Of a DNA stretch of 64,000 bases, positions 1 to 8,127 are shown one piece after another. Positions within the stretch are counted from its first letter, which is position 1. Each line of letters opens with the position of its first letter. A program made the translations under genes and the position numbers. This DNA comes from G963668605 sp963668605 (GTDB lineage Bacteria; Acidobacteriota; Terriglobia; Bryobacterales; Bryobacteraceae), in NCBI GenBank assembly GCA_963668605.1, contig OY764903.1, positions 558,001 through 622,000 of the forward strand, read 5' to 3'. The notes below the pieces were generated by a model. The model made no database searches. It saw only the letters and a list, made by a program, of their open reading frames with translations, and had not been told where the DNA came from.

Positions 1-267
1 GCGGGTACATTCGATTTCGCCTTCATCGATGCCGACAAGACGAATTACGCCAACTACTATGAGCGCTGCCTGACGCTGCTGCGCGTGGGCGGCGTGGTTG
101 CCGTCGACAACGTGCTGTGGGCCGGGCGCGTCTGCGACGCCGCGGTGCAGGACGCCGACACGGTCGCGATTCGGGCATTCAACGAAAAGCTCCACGGCGA
201 TACGCGCGTGGCGCTGAGCCTGCTGCCGGTCGGCGACGGCTTGACGCTGGCCTGCAAGCTGGGCTGA
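1..267 (+). CDS. O-methyltransferase, family 3 (C-terminal part; gene enters from the left edge)
   Basis: The last 88 codons of a SAM-dependent O-methyltransferase of the caffeoyl-CoA/catechol type (Methyltransf_3). The visible part starts inside the Rossmann core with the family signature FDFAFIDADKTNY, whose Asp/Asn residues bind metal and substrate in characterised members. It continues through RVGGVVAVDNVLWAGRV and ends with the usual beta-strand tail LTLACKLG. The N-terminal SAM-binding half lies outside the window, so substrate and start cannot be judged. Its stop codon lies in a 17-bp sequence (256-272) repeated at 906-922, which suggests that the next gene originally followed within a few bases and was separated by an insertion. 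Confidence 0.9.
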   Translation, partial: AGTFDFAFIDADKTNYANYYERCLTLLRVGGVVAVDNVLWAGRVCDAAVQDADTVAIRAFNEKLHGDTRVALSLLPVGDGLTLACKLG

Positions 268-272
268 TCCGC
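256..272. repeat. 17-bp direct repeat, left copy
   Basis: AAGCTGGGCTGATCCGC is identical to 906-922. It spans the stop codon of the O-methyltransferase. The two copies bracket the REP/transposase remnant and look like a duplicated target or a recombination footprint. Confidence 0.7.
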
Positions 273-441
273 CCGGTGCGACGTAGAAGTGAGATATACC
301 GACCGCCTCGTTGCCACGCGAACCCCCGGGGGTCGCCCAGCCTGCGCTGGATCATCGGTGGCAAAGCCCTCGTGGAATTCTCAGACCAACCAGGGAGCCT
401 GATGGGATCTGCCGCCAAGACCGAAGGTCGAAACAATATAG

Positions 442-461
442 CCCACGGCGTGAGCCGTGGG
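442..461. repeat. REP-like palindrome, left member of an inverted pair
   Basis: CCCACGGCGTGAGCCGTGGG has an 8-bp perfect stem with a GTGA loop. Its exact reverse complement is at 857-876. A second flanking segment, GCCCCGGAACGGGGC around 484-498, also recurs inverted near 821-836 with one mismatch. The pair resembles the REP palindromes that frame REP-associated tyrosine transposases. Confidence 0.75.
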
Positions 462-506
462 AACACGCCGGCTCGACCGCAAAGCCCCGGAACGGGGCGT
501 AAGTCA

Positions 507-807
507 ATGCCGCATAGCTGCTCGTGCACCTCATCTTTTCCACGAGGAACCATAGAAGTGACTTGTCGCCTCAATTCGCCGCCCGGCATTGTCAGAGAAC
601 GAAAAGGCGTTCCGCTGATTATCAATGGTCCGGCACAGTCTCCGCAGCACAAACGGTTCGGCTGGCAGGCCGGATACGGCGTCTTCACCGAGGGACCACT
701 TTGCGCCGCTCCAAGCGCGCTATCAGCAGGTTTCGTTCCAAAAGAAACTTCGGGCATTTTTACGCAGGCATGGCATAGCGTGCTCCATGCGACAACTCTT
801 GGACTGA
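507..807 (+). pseudogene. decayed REP-associated (IS200-like, Y1) transposase remnant
   Basis: Pieces of a RAYT/TnpA_REP-type transposase can be read, but in three different frames. They are a start MPHS from 507, HLIFSTRNHRSDLSP from about 525, GVPLIING near 617-640, FGWQAGYGVFT near 658-690, and a tail VSFQKKLRAFLRRHGIA ending at a stop at 805-807. Family members typically read MPHSY..HLVFSTKNR, FGWQ.GYGAFS and FQDEFR.FLRRHGI in one frame of about 140-150 codons. Here there are frameshifts, and the middle with the HUH motif and catalytic Tyr is missing. It sits between inverted REP palindromes, where a RAYT is expected. It is not functional. Confidence 0.7.
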
Positions 808-856
808 GAACAGCCTTCCGCCCCGTTCTGGGGCTCCGTATCTCTCATACTCTATT

Positions 857-876
857 CCCACGGCTCACGCCGTGGG
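857..876. repeat. REP-like palindrome, right member of an inverted pair
   Basis: CCCACGGCTCACGCCGTGGG is the exact reverse complement of 442-461. Together with its flanks it closes the element that contains the transposase remnant. Confidence 0.75.
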
Positions 877-905
877 CTAAGTTGTTCCGCCCTCCGGGCT
901 TGACT

Positions 906-922
906 AAGCTGGGCTGATCCGC
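906..922. repeat. 17-bp direct repeat, right copy
   Basis: Identical to 256-272. It is immediately followed by the stop codon of the convergent TPR gene (ends at 924). The pre-insertion gap between the two genes was therefore only a few bases. Confidence 0.7.
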
Positions 923-923
923 T

Positions 924-1883
924 TCAGCGCGCGAGTTTCTCGATCATATTCCGCAGCTTGTCGCGATTGGCCAAGTCCGGGTGCAGTTGCAGCAACGACT
1001 GCAACTCCGCGGCGGCCGCTGCCCGATCGCCACTTCGATAGTAGATTTCGGCAAGCAGCATTTGAGGATGGGAGAAGTGCGCCGGGTCGATCCGCTTGGC
1101 TTCGAGTAGATATTTTTTCGACAAATCGAGCTTGCCGAGCGCGAAGTAGTTCATGCCGAGCTGCGAATTGGCAAGCGCATCCTTGGGACGGCTCAGCACG
1201 GCGTTCAGGTTGAAGGGCAGGGCGTCATCAATGCGATTGAGCGTAAGCAGCACGCCGCCGAGGTTGACCAGGGGCTCAAAGGACGATGGATCTTGTTCGA
1301 GCGCGGTGCGGAAGGCCTGCTCGGCGCGCGGATACTGCTTGGTCTGGTAAAAGATCGTGCCGAGATTGTTCCAGGCCGCGACATACTGCGGAGCCAGTTT
1401 CACGGCCGTTTCGAGCTTTGTTACCGCACCCGCGGTATCGCGCTTCTCCAACCGTTTTTGTGCCTCGCCGTAGAGCTTGTGAGCTTTGCCGGGAATCGAC
1501 AATTCGCGCACAGGCACAAGCTGCCGGCGCTGCGCCGCCTCGCGGTTCAGGAGCTCTTCTTGCACAGTAAAAGATACATTCACCGTACCTTTGGCATCGG
1601 CCGTTCCCGGTCCGACCTCCACCGTGCGCCTCAACTCGCCGCGCGTACGGAAATACAGCGAGAGCGTGTACGTGCCGGCTGCCAGCTTCTTGAACTCAAA
1701 ACGCCCGCGTGGGTCGGCAAACGTGGATGCACTGAACGGAGCGGTGGAGCCATGAATGCCGACGGCGGCGCGCGAGGCCGGTTCGATGCGGCCCCGCAGC
1801 TTGAAAACAGTCTCCGCGAGGCACAGGCCGGGAAGCAGCAGCGCGATCAGGAGCAACGCCTTCACGGCTCCATTATCCAGCAA
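924..1883 (-). CDS. exported TPR-repeat protein with N-terminal carboxypeptidase-regulatory-like domain
   Basis: 319 residues. An N-terminal signal peptide (ALLLIALLLPGLCLA, cleavage near residue 23) is followed by a beta-sandwich-like segment (about 25-110). That segment has the pattern GRFEFKKLAAGTYTL seen in carboxypeptidase-regulatory-like domains. Four or more TPR units then run from about 125 to the end, for example AAWNNLGTIFYQTKQYPRAEQAFRTAL. TPRs are protein-interaction scaffolds; partner and process cannot be told from the sequence. A GTG start at about residue 7 is an alternative. It is divergent from the receptor gene at 2010, with about 125 bp and two palindromes between them. 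The function assignment is architectural only. Confidence 0.8.
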   Translation of the reverse strand: MLDNGAVKALLLIALLLPGLCLAETVFKLRGRIEPASRAAVGIHGSTAPFSASTFADPRGRFEFKKLAAGTYTLSLYFRTRGELRRTVEVGPGTADAKGTVNVSFTVQEELLNREAAQRRQLVPVRELSIPGKAHKLYGEAQKRLEKRDTAGAVTKLETAVKLAPQYVAAWNNLGTIFYQTKQYPRAEQAFRTALEQDPSSFEPLVNLGGVLLTLNRIDDALPFNLNAVLSRPKDALANSQLGMNYFALGKLDLSKKYLLEAKRIDPAHFSHPQMLLAEIYYRSGDRAAAAAELQSLLQLHPDLANRDKLRNMIEKLAR

Positions 1884-1946
1884 CTTGGGTAGCGCAGGGA
1901 TGGCTGGGCGACTTCGAGGTTAGGCGTCCGCTCCCCCCGATGATTT

Positions 1947-1964
1947 GCATCATTAAAATGATGC
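1947..1964. promoter_or_regulatory. operator-like palindrome in the divergent promoter region
   Basis: GCATCATT-AA-AATGATGC is a perfect 8-bp inverted repeat with a 2-bp centre. It lies between the divergent TPR (-) and receptor (+) genes, about 45 bp before the receptor ATG. The spacing suits a dimeric regulator; no regulator family is recognised. Confidence 0.4.
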
Positions 1965-1970
1965 GCCGTT

Positions 1971-1988
1971 TCGAGGCTTGCGCCTCGA
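1971..1988. promoter_or_regulatory. short perfect hairpin upstream of the receptor start
   Basis: TCGAGGC-TTGC-GCCTCGA forms a 7-bp stem with a 4-nt loop, 21 bp before the ATG at 2010. It could be an operator or a 5'-UTR hairpin. Confidence 0.3.
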
Positions 1989-2009
1989 TTGTGCCAAAAT
2001 ATTTGCAGG

Positions 2010-5000
2010 ATGCGCGGAGTTGCCCTTTTTGTCCTTTTAACGTGCTCGCTCTCTTTGCGTGCCCAATCGCCTCTGGGCACGGTGACGGGTCTCGCTTCCG
2101 ACCCGAGCGGCGCCGCGATTCCGCAAGCGAAAGTGACCGTCACCAACAAACAGACCGGTGTTGCCAGCGTTACCGCGACGAATGCGGCCGGCGCTTATAC
2201 GCTTCCCAACCTGCCTCCCGGCTCCTACCAGCTTACAGCCGAAGCCAAAGGTTTCCGTCCGTTAGAGACCGCGGCGTTCCCGATCGACGCATTTCGTACA
2301 GTCCGCCAGGATTTGAAATTCGAGGTTGCCACTGCATCCACCGAAGTCACTGTCAGTGCCACAGCGTCCACTGTGATTCAGACGGAATCGCCCGCCATCA
2401 CTGCGGCGCTTTCGACGAAGCAGATTCTCGATCTGCCCACCAACCTGCGCAGCGTCTTCGGCAACGCCGGCGATTCCGGCTTGCTCTTTGTGATGGCTCC
2501 GCTGACCATCCCCGGCCTTGTGCAGGTCGGCAGCGGCGCCACTTGGACCATCCCGGGTGGTAGTGGCAACGCATTGAACGCAAAGGTCGACGGCATTTTG
2601 ACGACCTTCGCCAACTTCGGTAGCCCTGATCCGGTCTCGCAACCGTCGATGGAAGCAGTGCAGGAGTTCACGGCCAACGTGCTCACGAATCGCGCCGAAT
2701 TCGGCGGCATGGGTACGATCACCTCGGTTACACGCACGGGTACCAATCAGTATCACGGCGGCGTCTTCTGGTATGTGCGCAACAGCGCTTTCGACGCGCG
2801 CAATACATTCTCTTCGACCAAGCCAGGGCAGAACATCCACAACTATGGCGCGACCTTCGGCGGGCCGTTCAAGAAAGACAAAACCTTCTTCCAGTTGACG
2901 TTCGATGGCACCCAGGGATCGCGCGCTTATCTGTTCACCTCGAACGTTCCGACACTGGCACAGCGCAGGGGCGACTTCACCGGCGCGGCCGCCCTGCGAA
3001 ATCCGCTCAACGGCCAGGATCCCTTCATCGGCAACACCATCCGGCCTGAGTTTCTCAGCCCGCAGGCGCTGAAGATGCAGAACCGCTATTTTCCGCTGCC
3101 TAACTACGGCGACCCGTCGCTGACCGCGGGCAACTATCGTGCGGCGTTCAACGGTCCCGAAACGCACGGCATCGGCGAAGTCCGCGTCGACCACAATCTC
3201 AGCAGTGGGCACTCGCTCTTCGGCCGCTATCAATCGAAGATCGACGATTACGAGATTCCCGGAGTGCGCAGTGAACTTCCGCCATCCACGGCCGGCACCT
3301 CCACCAACATCCGGACCGTTAATTTTTTCACCGTCGGCGATAGCTACGCAGTCCGTCCGAATCTGTTCAACGAATTCCGCGCCGGCTTCGTGATGCTCTC
3401 TTCCAAATCGGATTCCGACGTCAAGGGCCAGGCTTTGCTTGACGAATTTGGAATTCAGGGTTTGCCTCCGCGCGTGGGAATCAACGGCGTGCCGAACGTC
3501 GCCATCACGGGGTACAGCAGCGTAACTCAGCGCTTATTGAATCCCGTCAACGACGGCCACTGGCAGGCCTCCGACAACGTGTCCTGGATCCGCGGAAAGC
3601 ATTCCATCAAGTTTGGCGGCGAAGTGGTGCACTGGCTGCTCAACCGTTACATGCCGGTGGAGGCCGCTGTGTTCGGCAGTTTTAGCGTCACCAACCGCTA
3701 CACGGGCGATGCTTACGCCGATTTCCTGATGGGCCTGCCGACATCGGTCACACGCGTCGATCCGTATCCGGCGCAGTACACGCGCTGGAACGACATTTCG
3801 TTCTACGTGCAGGACGACTTCAAAGTGACTTCTCGGCTCTCGCTGAGCTACGGGCTGCGCTACGAATTCAACGGGCCACCCTCGGTGCGCGACAACAATC
3901 TCTATTCGTTCGACGAGGCCTCGGGTTCCATCGTCGTACCGGACATCGAGTCTCTGCGCTTGTTCAGTCCGGCGTTTCCGTCGAATCTGCCTGTGATCAC
4001 CGCGCAGCAGGCGGGCCTCAACCGGACGCTCCGCAAGGCGGATCTGAACAATTTCGCGCCGCGCTTCGGCTTCTCCTATCAGCCGGGCAAGAGCGGCAAG
4101 ATGGTGATTCGCGGCGGATGGGGCGTTTATTACAGCCACTACTCCGGCGCCACCACGGGTGCGCTCGCCTCGGGCCCGTACTCGCTTTCGAGCGTCTCCA
4201 CGAACAACATCGTGAACGGCAAGCCGATTTACACGTTGCAGGATCCGTTCACCACGCCGGGGGCCTCCGGCACGCTCGCACTGACCGCGATGAATCCGAA
4301 TTTCCGCAACGGCTATTCGCAGCAGTACAGCATCTCATTCGAGCGCGAACTGACCAGCACGATCGGCGTGCGTGCCAGCTACATCGGCTCGCGCGGCTCG
4401 CAGTTGCCTTACACGCGCAACCTGAACCAGCCGCTGCCTTCGACGACGCCCTTCGCGCAGTCGCGCCGTCCGTATCCGCTGTTCAGCAATATCGCCTATT
4501 CCGAGAACGGCGCTAACAGCATGTACAGCGGATTACAGGCGCAGGTGCAGAAGCGCTTCTCCAAGGGACTGTTCTTCAGTTCCGCCTGGACCTGGGCCAA
4601 GAACCTCAGTGAGGTGGACGACACTGCCAACCTCGACTTCGGCACGCAGATCGAAAACGCGTACGACCGGCGCCGCGACCGAGGCAACGTCTATGCCGTG
4701 CCGCGCCACCTTTGGATGAATCAGGCGCTCTATGCGCTGCCCTTCAAAGGCATGCTGTTCGGCGGGTGGCAGATGAACGCGCTGGTCAACGTCAGCACCG
4801 GACACTGGCTGACCGCACAGTTTTCCGGCTCAGACCCGTCGAACAGCAACGTGGTCGGCGGACGGCCCGACGCGCTGTCGGCCGTGACCTATCTGAAGAG
4901 CGTGGAGGCGTGGTTCGAGCGCAGCACTTTCAGTATCCCTCCCGCGAATTCGGCGCGCTTCGGAACCGCGGCCCGCAACTCCGTGGAAGGGCCGGGCTAT

Positions 5001-5219
5001 GTGATCGCCAATTTCGGCGTCTCGAAGAGCATGAAGTTCGAACGCATCGGATCCATCCAGATCGCCGCCAGCTTCCAGAACGTGCTCAACCACGTCAACC
5101 TGGGGCAACCTAACATGACTGTTAATACCGTCCAAGGCGGAACCATTACGAGCACGCACGTGTTTTCGCAAGCCGGCGCCTCCCGCAACGGACTGCTCAG
5201 TCTGCGCTGGAATTTCTAG
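2010..5219 (+). CDS. TonB-dependent receptor, Oar-like, with carboxypeptidase-regulatory-like domain
   Basis: 1069 residues from the ATG at 2010; an in-frame TTG at 1989 would add seven residues before the signal peptide. The order is signal peptide (MRGVALFVLLTCSLSLRAQ), carboxypeptidase-regulatory-like domain (about 22-105, with DPSGAAIPQAKVTVTN and GAYTLPNLPPGSYQLTA), TonB plug (about 125-230) and a long beta-barrel. The barrel ends in LRWNF, whose terminal Phe is the usual BAM targeting signal. Family members bring large ligands across the outer membrane using TonB-ExbBD energy. In this lineage they accompany glycan-degrading genes, but no substrate can be assigned. The gene appears intact and stands alone; two palindromes precede it. 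Confidence 0.9.
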   Translation: MRGVALFVLLTCSLSLRAQSPLGTVTGLASDPSGAAIPQAKVTVTNKQTGVASVTATNAAGAYTLPNLPPGSYQLTAEAKGFRPLETAAFPIDAFRTVRQDLKFEVATASTEVTVSATASTVIQTESPAITAALSTKQILDLPTNLRSVFGNAGDSGLLFVMAPLTIPGLVQVGSGATWTIPGGSGNALNAKVDGILTTFANFGSPDPVSQPSMEAVQEFTANVLTNRAEFGGMGTITSVTRTGTNQYHGGVFWYVRNSAFDARNTFSSTKPGQNIHNYGATFGGPFKKDKTFFQLTFDGTQGSRAYLFTSNVPTLAQRRGDFTGAAALRNPLNGQDPFIGNTIRPEFLSPQALKMQNRYFPLPNYGDPSLTAGNYRAAFNGPETHGIGEVRVDHNLSSGHSLFGRYQSKIDDYEIPGVRSELPPSTAGTSTNIRTVNFFTVGDSYAVRPNLFNEFRAGFVMLSSKSDSDVKGQALLDEFGIQGLPPRVGINGVPNVAITGYSSVTQRLLNPVNDGHWQASDNVSWIRGKHSIKFGGEVVHWLLNRYMPVEAAVFGSFSVTNRYTGDAYADFLMGLPTSVTRVDPYPAQYTRWNDISFYVQDDFKVTSRLSLSYGLRYEFNGPPSVRDNNLYSFDEASGSIVVPDIESLRLFSPAFPSNLPVITAQQAGLNRTLRKADLNNFAPRFGFSYQPGKSGKMVIRGGWGVYYSHYSGATTGALASGPYSLSSVSTNNIVNGKPIYTLQDPFTTPGASGTLALTAMNPNFRNGYSQQYSISFERELTSTIGVRASYIGSRGSQLPYTRNLNQPLPSTTPFAQSRRPYPLFSNIAYSENGANSMYSGLQAQVQKRFSKGLFFSSAWTWAKNLSEVDDTANLDFGTQIENAYDRRRDRGNVYAVPRHLWMNQALYALPFKGMLFGGWQMNALVNVSTGHWLTAQFSGSDPSNSNVVGGRPDALSAVTYLKSVEAWFERSTFSIPPANSARFGTAARNSVEGPGYVIANFGVSKSMKFERIGSIQIAASFQNVLNHVNLGQPNMTVNTVQGGTITSTHVFSQAGASRNGLLSLRWNF

Positions 5220-5542
5220 GGCCTCCTAAAAATCTGCACCCGAATCGCTTTCATCCCGCTCCTTTTATATTGTTTTAAGGACAATTGCCCAGCCTGTTTT
5301 TCCGGTTGCCTTCTGTTTCAGAAATCTATTTGCCGTATTTTCTATAGTTTCCAATTTCAGCGAACCGGGTTTCCTGCCTGTGTGGCGTATGCTCAGAGCG
5401 GGTTTAGCCAGCACGGCTGTGGCGGCCCTGGATAACACAATGGGCGAAGATCCGATCGTGATCATTATCCCCGACCTGTGGTAGTTAGCATTTGATTTCA
5501 CAGTTGAACCTCAGGCATTCACAGGTGCCTGTATTAAAATAA

Positions 5543-5557
5543 TTCCTACATTAGGAA
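5543..5557. promoter_or_regulatory. palindromic operator candidate overlapping the CHAT-module promoter
   Basis: TTCCTA-CAT-TAGGAA is a perfect 6+6 inverted repeat. It lies just upstream of the -10 hexamer at 5560, where a bound regulator would cover the -10/-35 spacer. The same half-sites end the larger palindrome at 5586-5622. Confidence 0.45.
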
Positions 5558-5559
5558 CC

Positions 5560-5565
5560 TATAAT
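5560..5565 (+). promoter_or_regulatory. candidate -10 box (TATAAT)
   Basis: An exact TATAAT in an AT-rich stretch, about 110 bp before the CHAT gene. No good -35 hexamer is seen at 16-18 bp spacing, which would fit an activator-dependent promoter. Confidence 0.4.
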
Positions 5566-5585
5566 TGAGTGAAATTCTGGTATGA

Positions 5586-5622
5586 TTCCTAGGAGTACTC
5601 CCGGCTGGGATACTTCTAGGAA
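5586..5622. promoter_or_regulatory. long hairpin in the 5' leader of the CHAT module
   Basis: A 37-nt near-perfect inverted repeat. The arms TTCCTAGGAGTA and TACTTCTAGGAA differ only by a G-T pair, and an inner TCCC/GGGA stem closes on GGCT. The outer half-sites repeat those at 5543-5557. No T-run follows, so it is not a typical intrinsic terminator. An operator or a leader RNA structure is more likely. Confidence 0.5.
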
Positions 5623-5673
5623 CGCCAGCTACCCGTTCCCTCTCGGCCTAATACTCAGCAGAAGAATCAATTT

Positions 5674-8127
5674 ATGCAAGCCAGATTCATAATGGTTTGT
5701 CTTTATTCCGTAGTTCTGATGGCTTGTCGCTCCGGGAATCAGTCTCCTCGTGCGGGATCTCAGGCGCGCCAGCAGCCTTGTGCGGACTCCTCCTTGACGG
5801 CCGGGCTGCGCCGCAGCGCCTACAAGGAGTACAGCAAGGGCCGCATCCAACAAGCCGCGCAGTTGTACGAGCGCGGATACCGGCAGGCCAAGCAGGCTGG
5901 CAATTTGTGCGAAGCCGTCTGGAACCTGCAAAACAGCGCCGCGTGCCATCATTTAATGCTGCATTACCGGACAGCCATGCGGCAATATTTGGATGCCCGA
6001 CCGCTGGCGGAAAAATCCCACGATGCGAACATGCAGGGGGTGATCGCCTCCAATCTCTCTTCCCTTTATTTGCAGATGGGCGAACTGGATTTGGCTGACG
6101 CCGAGGCACAATCGGCGCTGCGCCTGGTTAACGAAAGGACCGCATTCGGCACGCGGGCCGGTCTGTATGCCCAGGCCGCGACCGTCCTCGCGCGCAAAGG
6201 CGAGATCGACAGAGCGCTCCCGTTGTTCTCCGCGGCGATCTATGCGGCCGATGGACAGGACGACCGCGCGCTGCTGGCGAAGGTCTGGGATAACCTGGGC
6301 GAGGCGCTGCGCCGTGCGGACCGCTTGACGGAGGCCGAGGAGGCGCTTGCCGAAGCGTTTCGCATCCGCCGCCGGGCCAAGGCCGCCGATCTGTCGCTCT
6401 CGTATGTGAAACTTGGGCGATTGCGCCTGATGCAGGGCGATCCTTCCGCAGCGGAACATTTTCTGACGATGGCGCTCGACTCGTCCGCACGCTCAGCCGC
6501 GCCTATGCCGCGCTGGTCGATGCTTTACTATCGCGGCCGTTCCAAGGATGCACAGGGCAAGACCGCGGAGGCGCTCGCGGACTATCGGGCGGCGCGCGAT
6601 GGCGCCCGTGCCTGGCGGCTGGAGGTTCTTCCCGTGGACGCGGTGCGCATCAGCGCCGACGTCGGTCTGCACGAGATCTATTCGGCGTATGCCGCTTCGG
6701 CCGGACGGCTGCACTTGCAGACCGGACGCAGTGACCTGGCACGCGAGAGTTTTCTGGCTGCCGAAGAGAACCGCGCGGCGTCGTTGCGCGAGTCGCTTTC
6801 GGACCTGCCGCGTGTTTTCCCGGACGAATACGGCCCAACGCTGGCGTCTCTACGCTCGGCGTTGAACGCAACGCCCGTGAAAGGAGCCGATGCGGCGCGC
6901 GCGGCTGCGTTGGAACTGCGGCTTTCGGAGATGGAGGTTCGCGCCGGAATGCGGCAGGTGGCTGCGCGAACCGGAAACGCAGACTCGTCTTTGCACGCTC
7001 TTCAATCGCGGCTCGGCCCCGGTTCAGGGCTGCTCAGTTTTTCGTTGGGTGTTCGCGAGTCCTACCTCTGGGCTGTGACGGCCCGCGAGTGCCGCCTCCT
7101 CCGCCTTCCAGTCGGGAGCGAAATCGCGAGGTCAGTAGAACGCTTCCAGGAGGCGCTCCGAAACGGCGCTCCCGCGGCTCCGCGGCTCGGTAACGAATTG
7201 TATCGTTCGCTCTTTGGCAAATTGCCGAACGATTTTCAACGCTTGTCTTCGTGGAAACTGGTTCTCGACGACGCGCTTTTCGGCTTGCCCTTCGCGGCGC
7301 TGGTCTCGCGTTTCGAGGCGGGGCGTCCGGTGTACCTGGTAGTCGATCACGAATTGGAAGTCGTTCCGGGCGCGCTCTTCAAGAGCCCTCCGCCGCGTTC
7401 CTCCACCAACCTGCTCGCCGCCTTTGGCGATCCGGTCTACAACCGGGCCGATCCACGTTTTGATAAACACGCGGTTGCGCGCGAGGTGTATTGGTACGGC
7501 ACGCTGTTCGCCGCCCCCGCCGCTCCTGCCGGTCTGGAACTGAACCGTCTGGCGGGCAGCGACGACGAGGTGGCTGCCTGCGCCCGCGCGTGGGCAGGCG
7601 CCCACCATGTGATGTTGGGCGGCGACGTGAATCGCAGCCAGTTCTTGCAGGCTGTGGAGGCGAATCCAGAGGTGCTGCACATGGCCTTGCATGTTGTCCG
7701 TTCTGGCGGCGAACGCGCGAGTTTGCGCATTGCTCTCGGCCTTAAGCCAGACGGAACCCAGGACTTGCTCGACACCGAAGAGATCCGCACGCTGCGCTCC
7801 AGTATCGGGCTGGTTGTGCTCAGTGGATGCAGTTCCGGATGGGGGCGCGTCCGTCCCGACGCCGGCGTTCTCGGATTGACGCGGGCCTGGTTACAGGCCG
7901 GCGCCCGGTCTGTGGCCGCCTCGCTCTGGCAGGTGCCGGACGACGACGGGGCGCTGTTCGCCCGCTTCTATCTGCACCTCCAGCCGCGCACGTCCGGCCA
8001 CGGCACGCTGGGCGTTGCGCGGGCGCTTCGCCTGGCTCAGTTGGACATGCTTCGTTCGCGCAGTTGGCATTCCGATCCCAGGTATTGGGCGGCCTATTTT
8101 TCCGTTTCGAGAGGGTTACCCGAATGA
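5674..8127 (+). CDS. TPR-CHAT protein, probable lipoprotein with caspase-like protease domain
   Basis: 817 residues. The N-terminus has a hydrophobic stretch with a lipobox-like VVLMAC (Cys at residue 18), suggesting lipoprotein export; an alternative ATG is at 5692. Residues 45-400 are TPR-like helical repeats (for example VWDNLGEALRRADRLTEAEEAL). The C-terminal CHAT domain (about 460-815) shows the caspase-like dyad. His673 is in LHMALH and Cys719 in VVLSGCSSG. The downstream block GVLGLTRAWLQAGARSVAASLWQVPDDD is typical of CHAT proteins. The stop overlaps the next ATG (ATGA), so the sigma factor is probably translationally coupled. In studied systems CHAT domains are sensor-activated cysteine proteases; the substrate here is unknown. 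Confidence 0.88.
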   Translation: MQARFIMVCLYSVVLMACRSGNQSPRAGSQARQQPCADSSLTAGLRRSAYKEYSKGRIQQAAQLYERGYRQAKQAGNLCEAVWNLQNSAACHHLMLHYRTAMRQYLDARPLAEKSHDANMQGVIASNLSSLYLQMGELDLADAEAQSALRLVNERTAFGTRAGLYAQAATVLARKGEIDRALPLFSAAIYAADGQDDRALLAKVWDNLGEALRRADRLTEAEEALAEAFRIRRRAKAADLSLSYVKLGRLRLMQGDPSAAEHFLTMALDSSARSAAPMPRWSMLYYRGRSKDAQGKTAEALADYRAARDGARAWRLEVLPVDAVRISADVGLHEIYSAYAASAGRLHLQTGRSDLARESFLAAEENRAASLRESLSDLPRVFPDEYGPTLASLRSALNATPVKGADAARAAALELRLSEMEVRAGMRQVAARTGNADSSLHALQSRLGPGSGLLSFSLGVRESYLWAVTARECRLLRLPVGSEIARSVERFQEALRNGAPAAPRLGNELYRSLFGKLPNDFQRLSSWKLVLDDALFGLPFAALVSRFEAGRPVYLVVDHELEVVPGALFKSPPPRSSTNLLAAFGDPVYNRADPRFDKHAVAREVYWYGTLFAAPAAPAGLELNRLAGSDDEVAACARAWAGAHHVMLGGDVNRSQFLQAVEANPEVLHMALHVVRSGGERASLRIALGLKPDGTQDLLDTEEIRTLRSSIGLVVLSGCSSGWGRVRPDAGVLGLTRAWLQAGARSVAASLWQVPDDDGALFARFYLHLQPRTSGHGTLGVARALRLAQLDMLRSRSWHSDPRYWAAYFSVSRGLPE

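Larger units (their letters stand above)
5220..5673. other. 454-bp intergenic region: promoter area of the CHAT module, possible short ORF
   Basis: The first half has no recognisable terminator. A short open frame with an ATG at 5389 and stop at 5484 would encode 31 residues ending DPIVIIIPDLW. It has no clear ribosome binding site and the frame is open upstream to 5230, so it is only a candidate. The second half (5534-5622) contains a TATAAT box and two palindromes built from TTCCTA/TAGGAA half-sites, described separately. A 78-codon frame on the opposite strand (5265-5501) shows no family features. Confidence 0.5.

Noticed and set aside
117..917. 266-codon plus-strand frame covering the first intergenic region
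   Set aside because: It starts inside the O-methyltransferase gene in another frame and runs through REP palindromes. Only scattered pieces resemble a transposase, which is better read as a pseudogene.
5265..5501. 78-codon minus-strand frame upstream of the CHAT gene
   Set aside because: No ribosome site, no family features and an isolated position; it is the complement of an AT-richer spacer.
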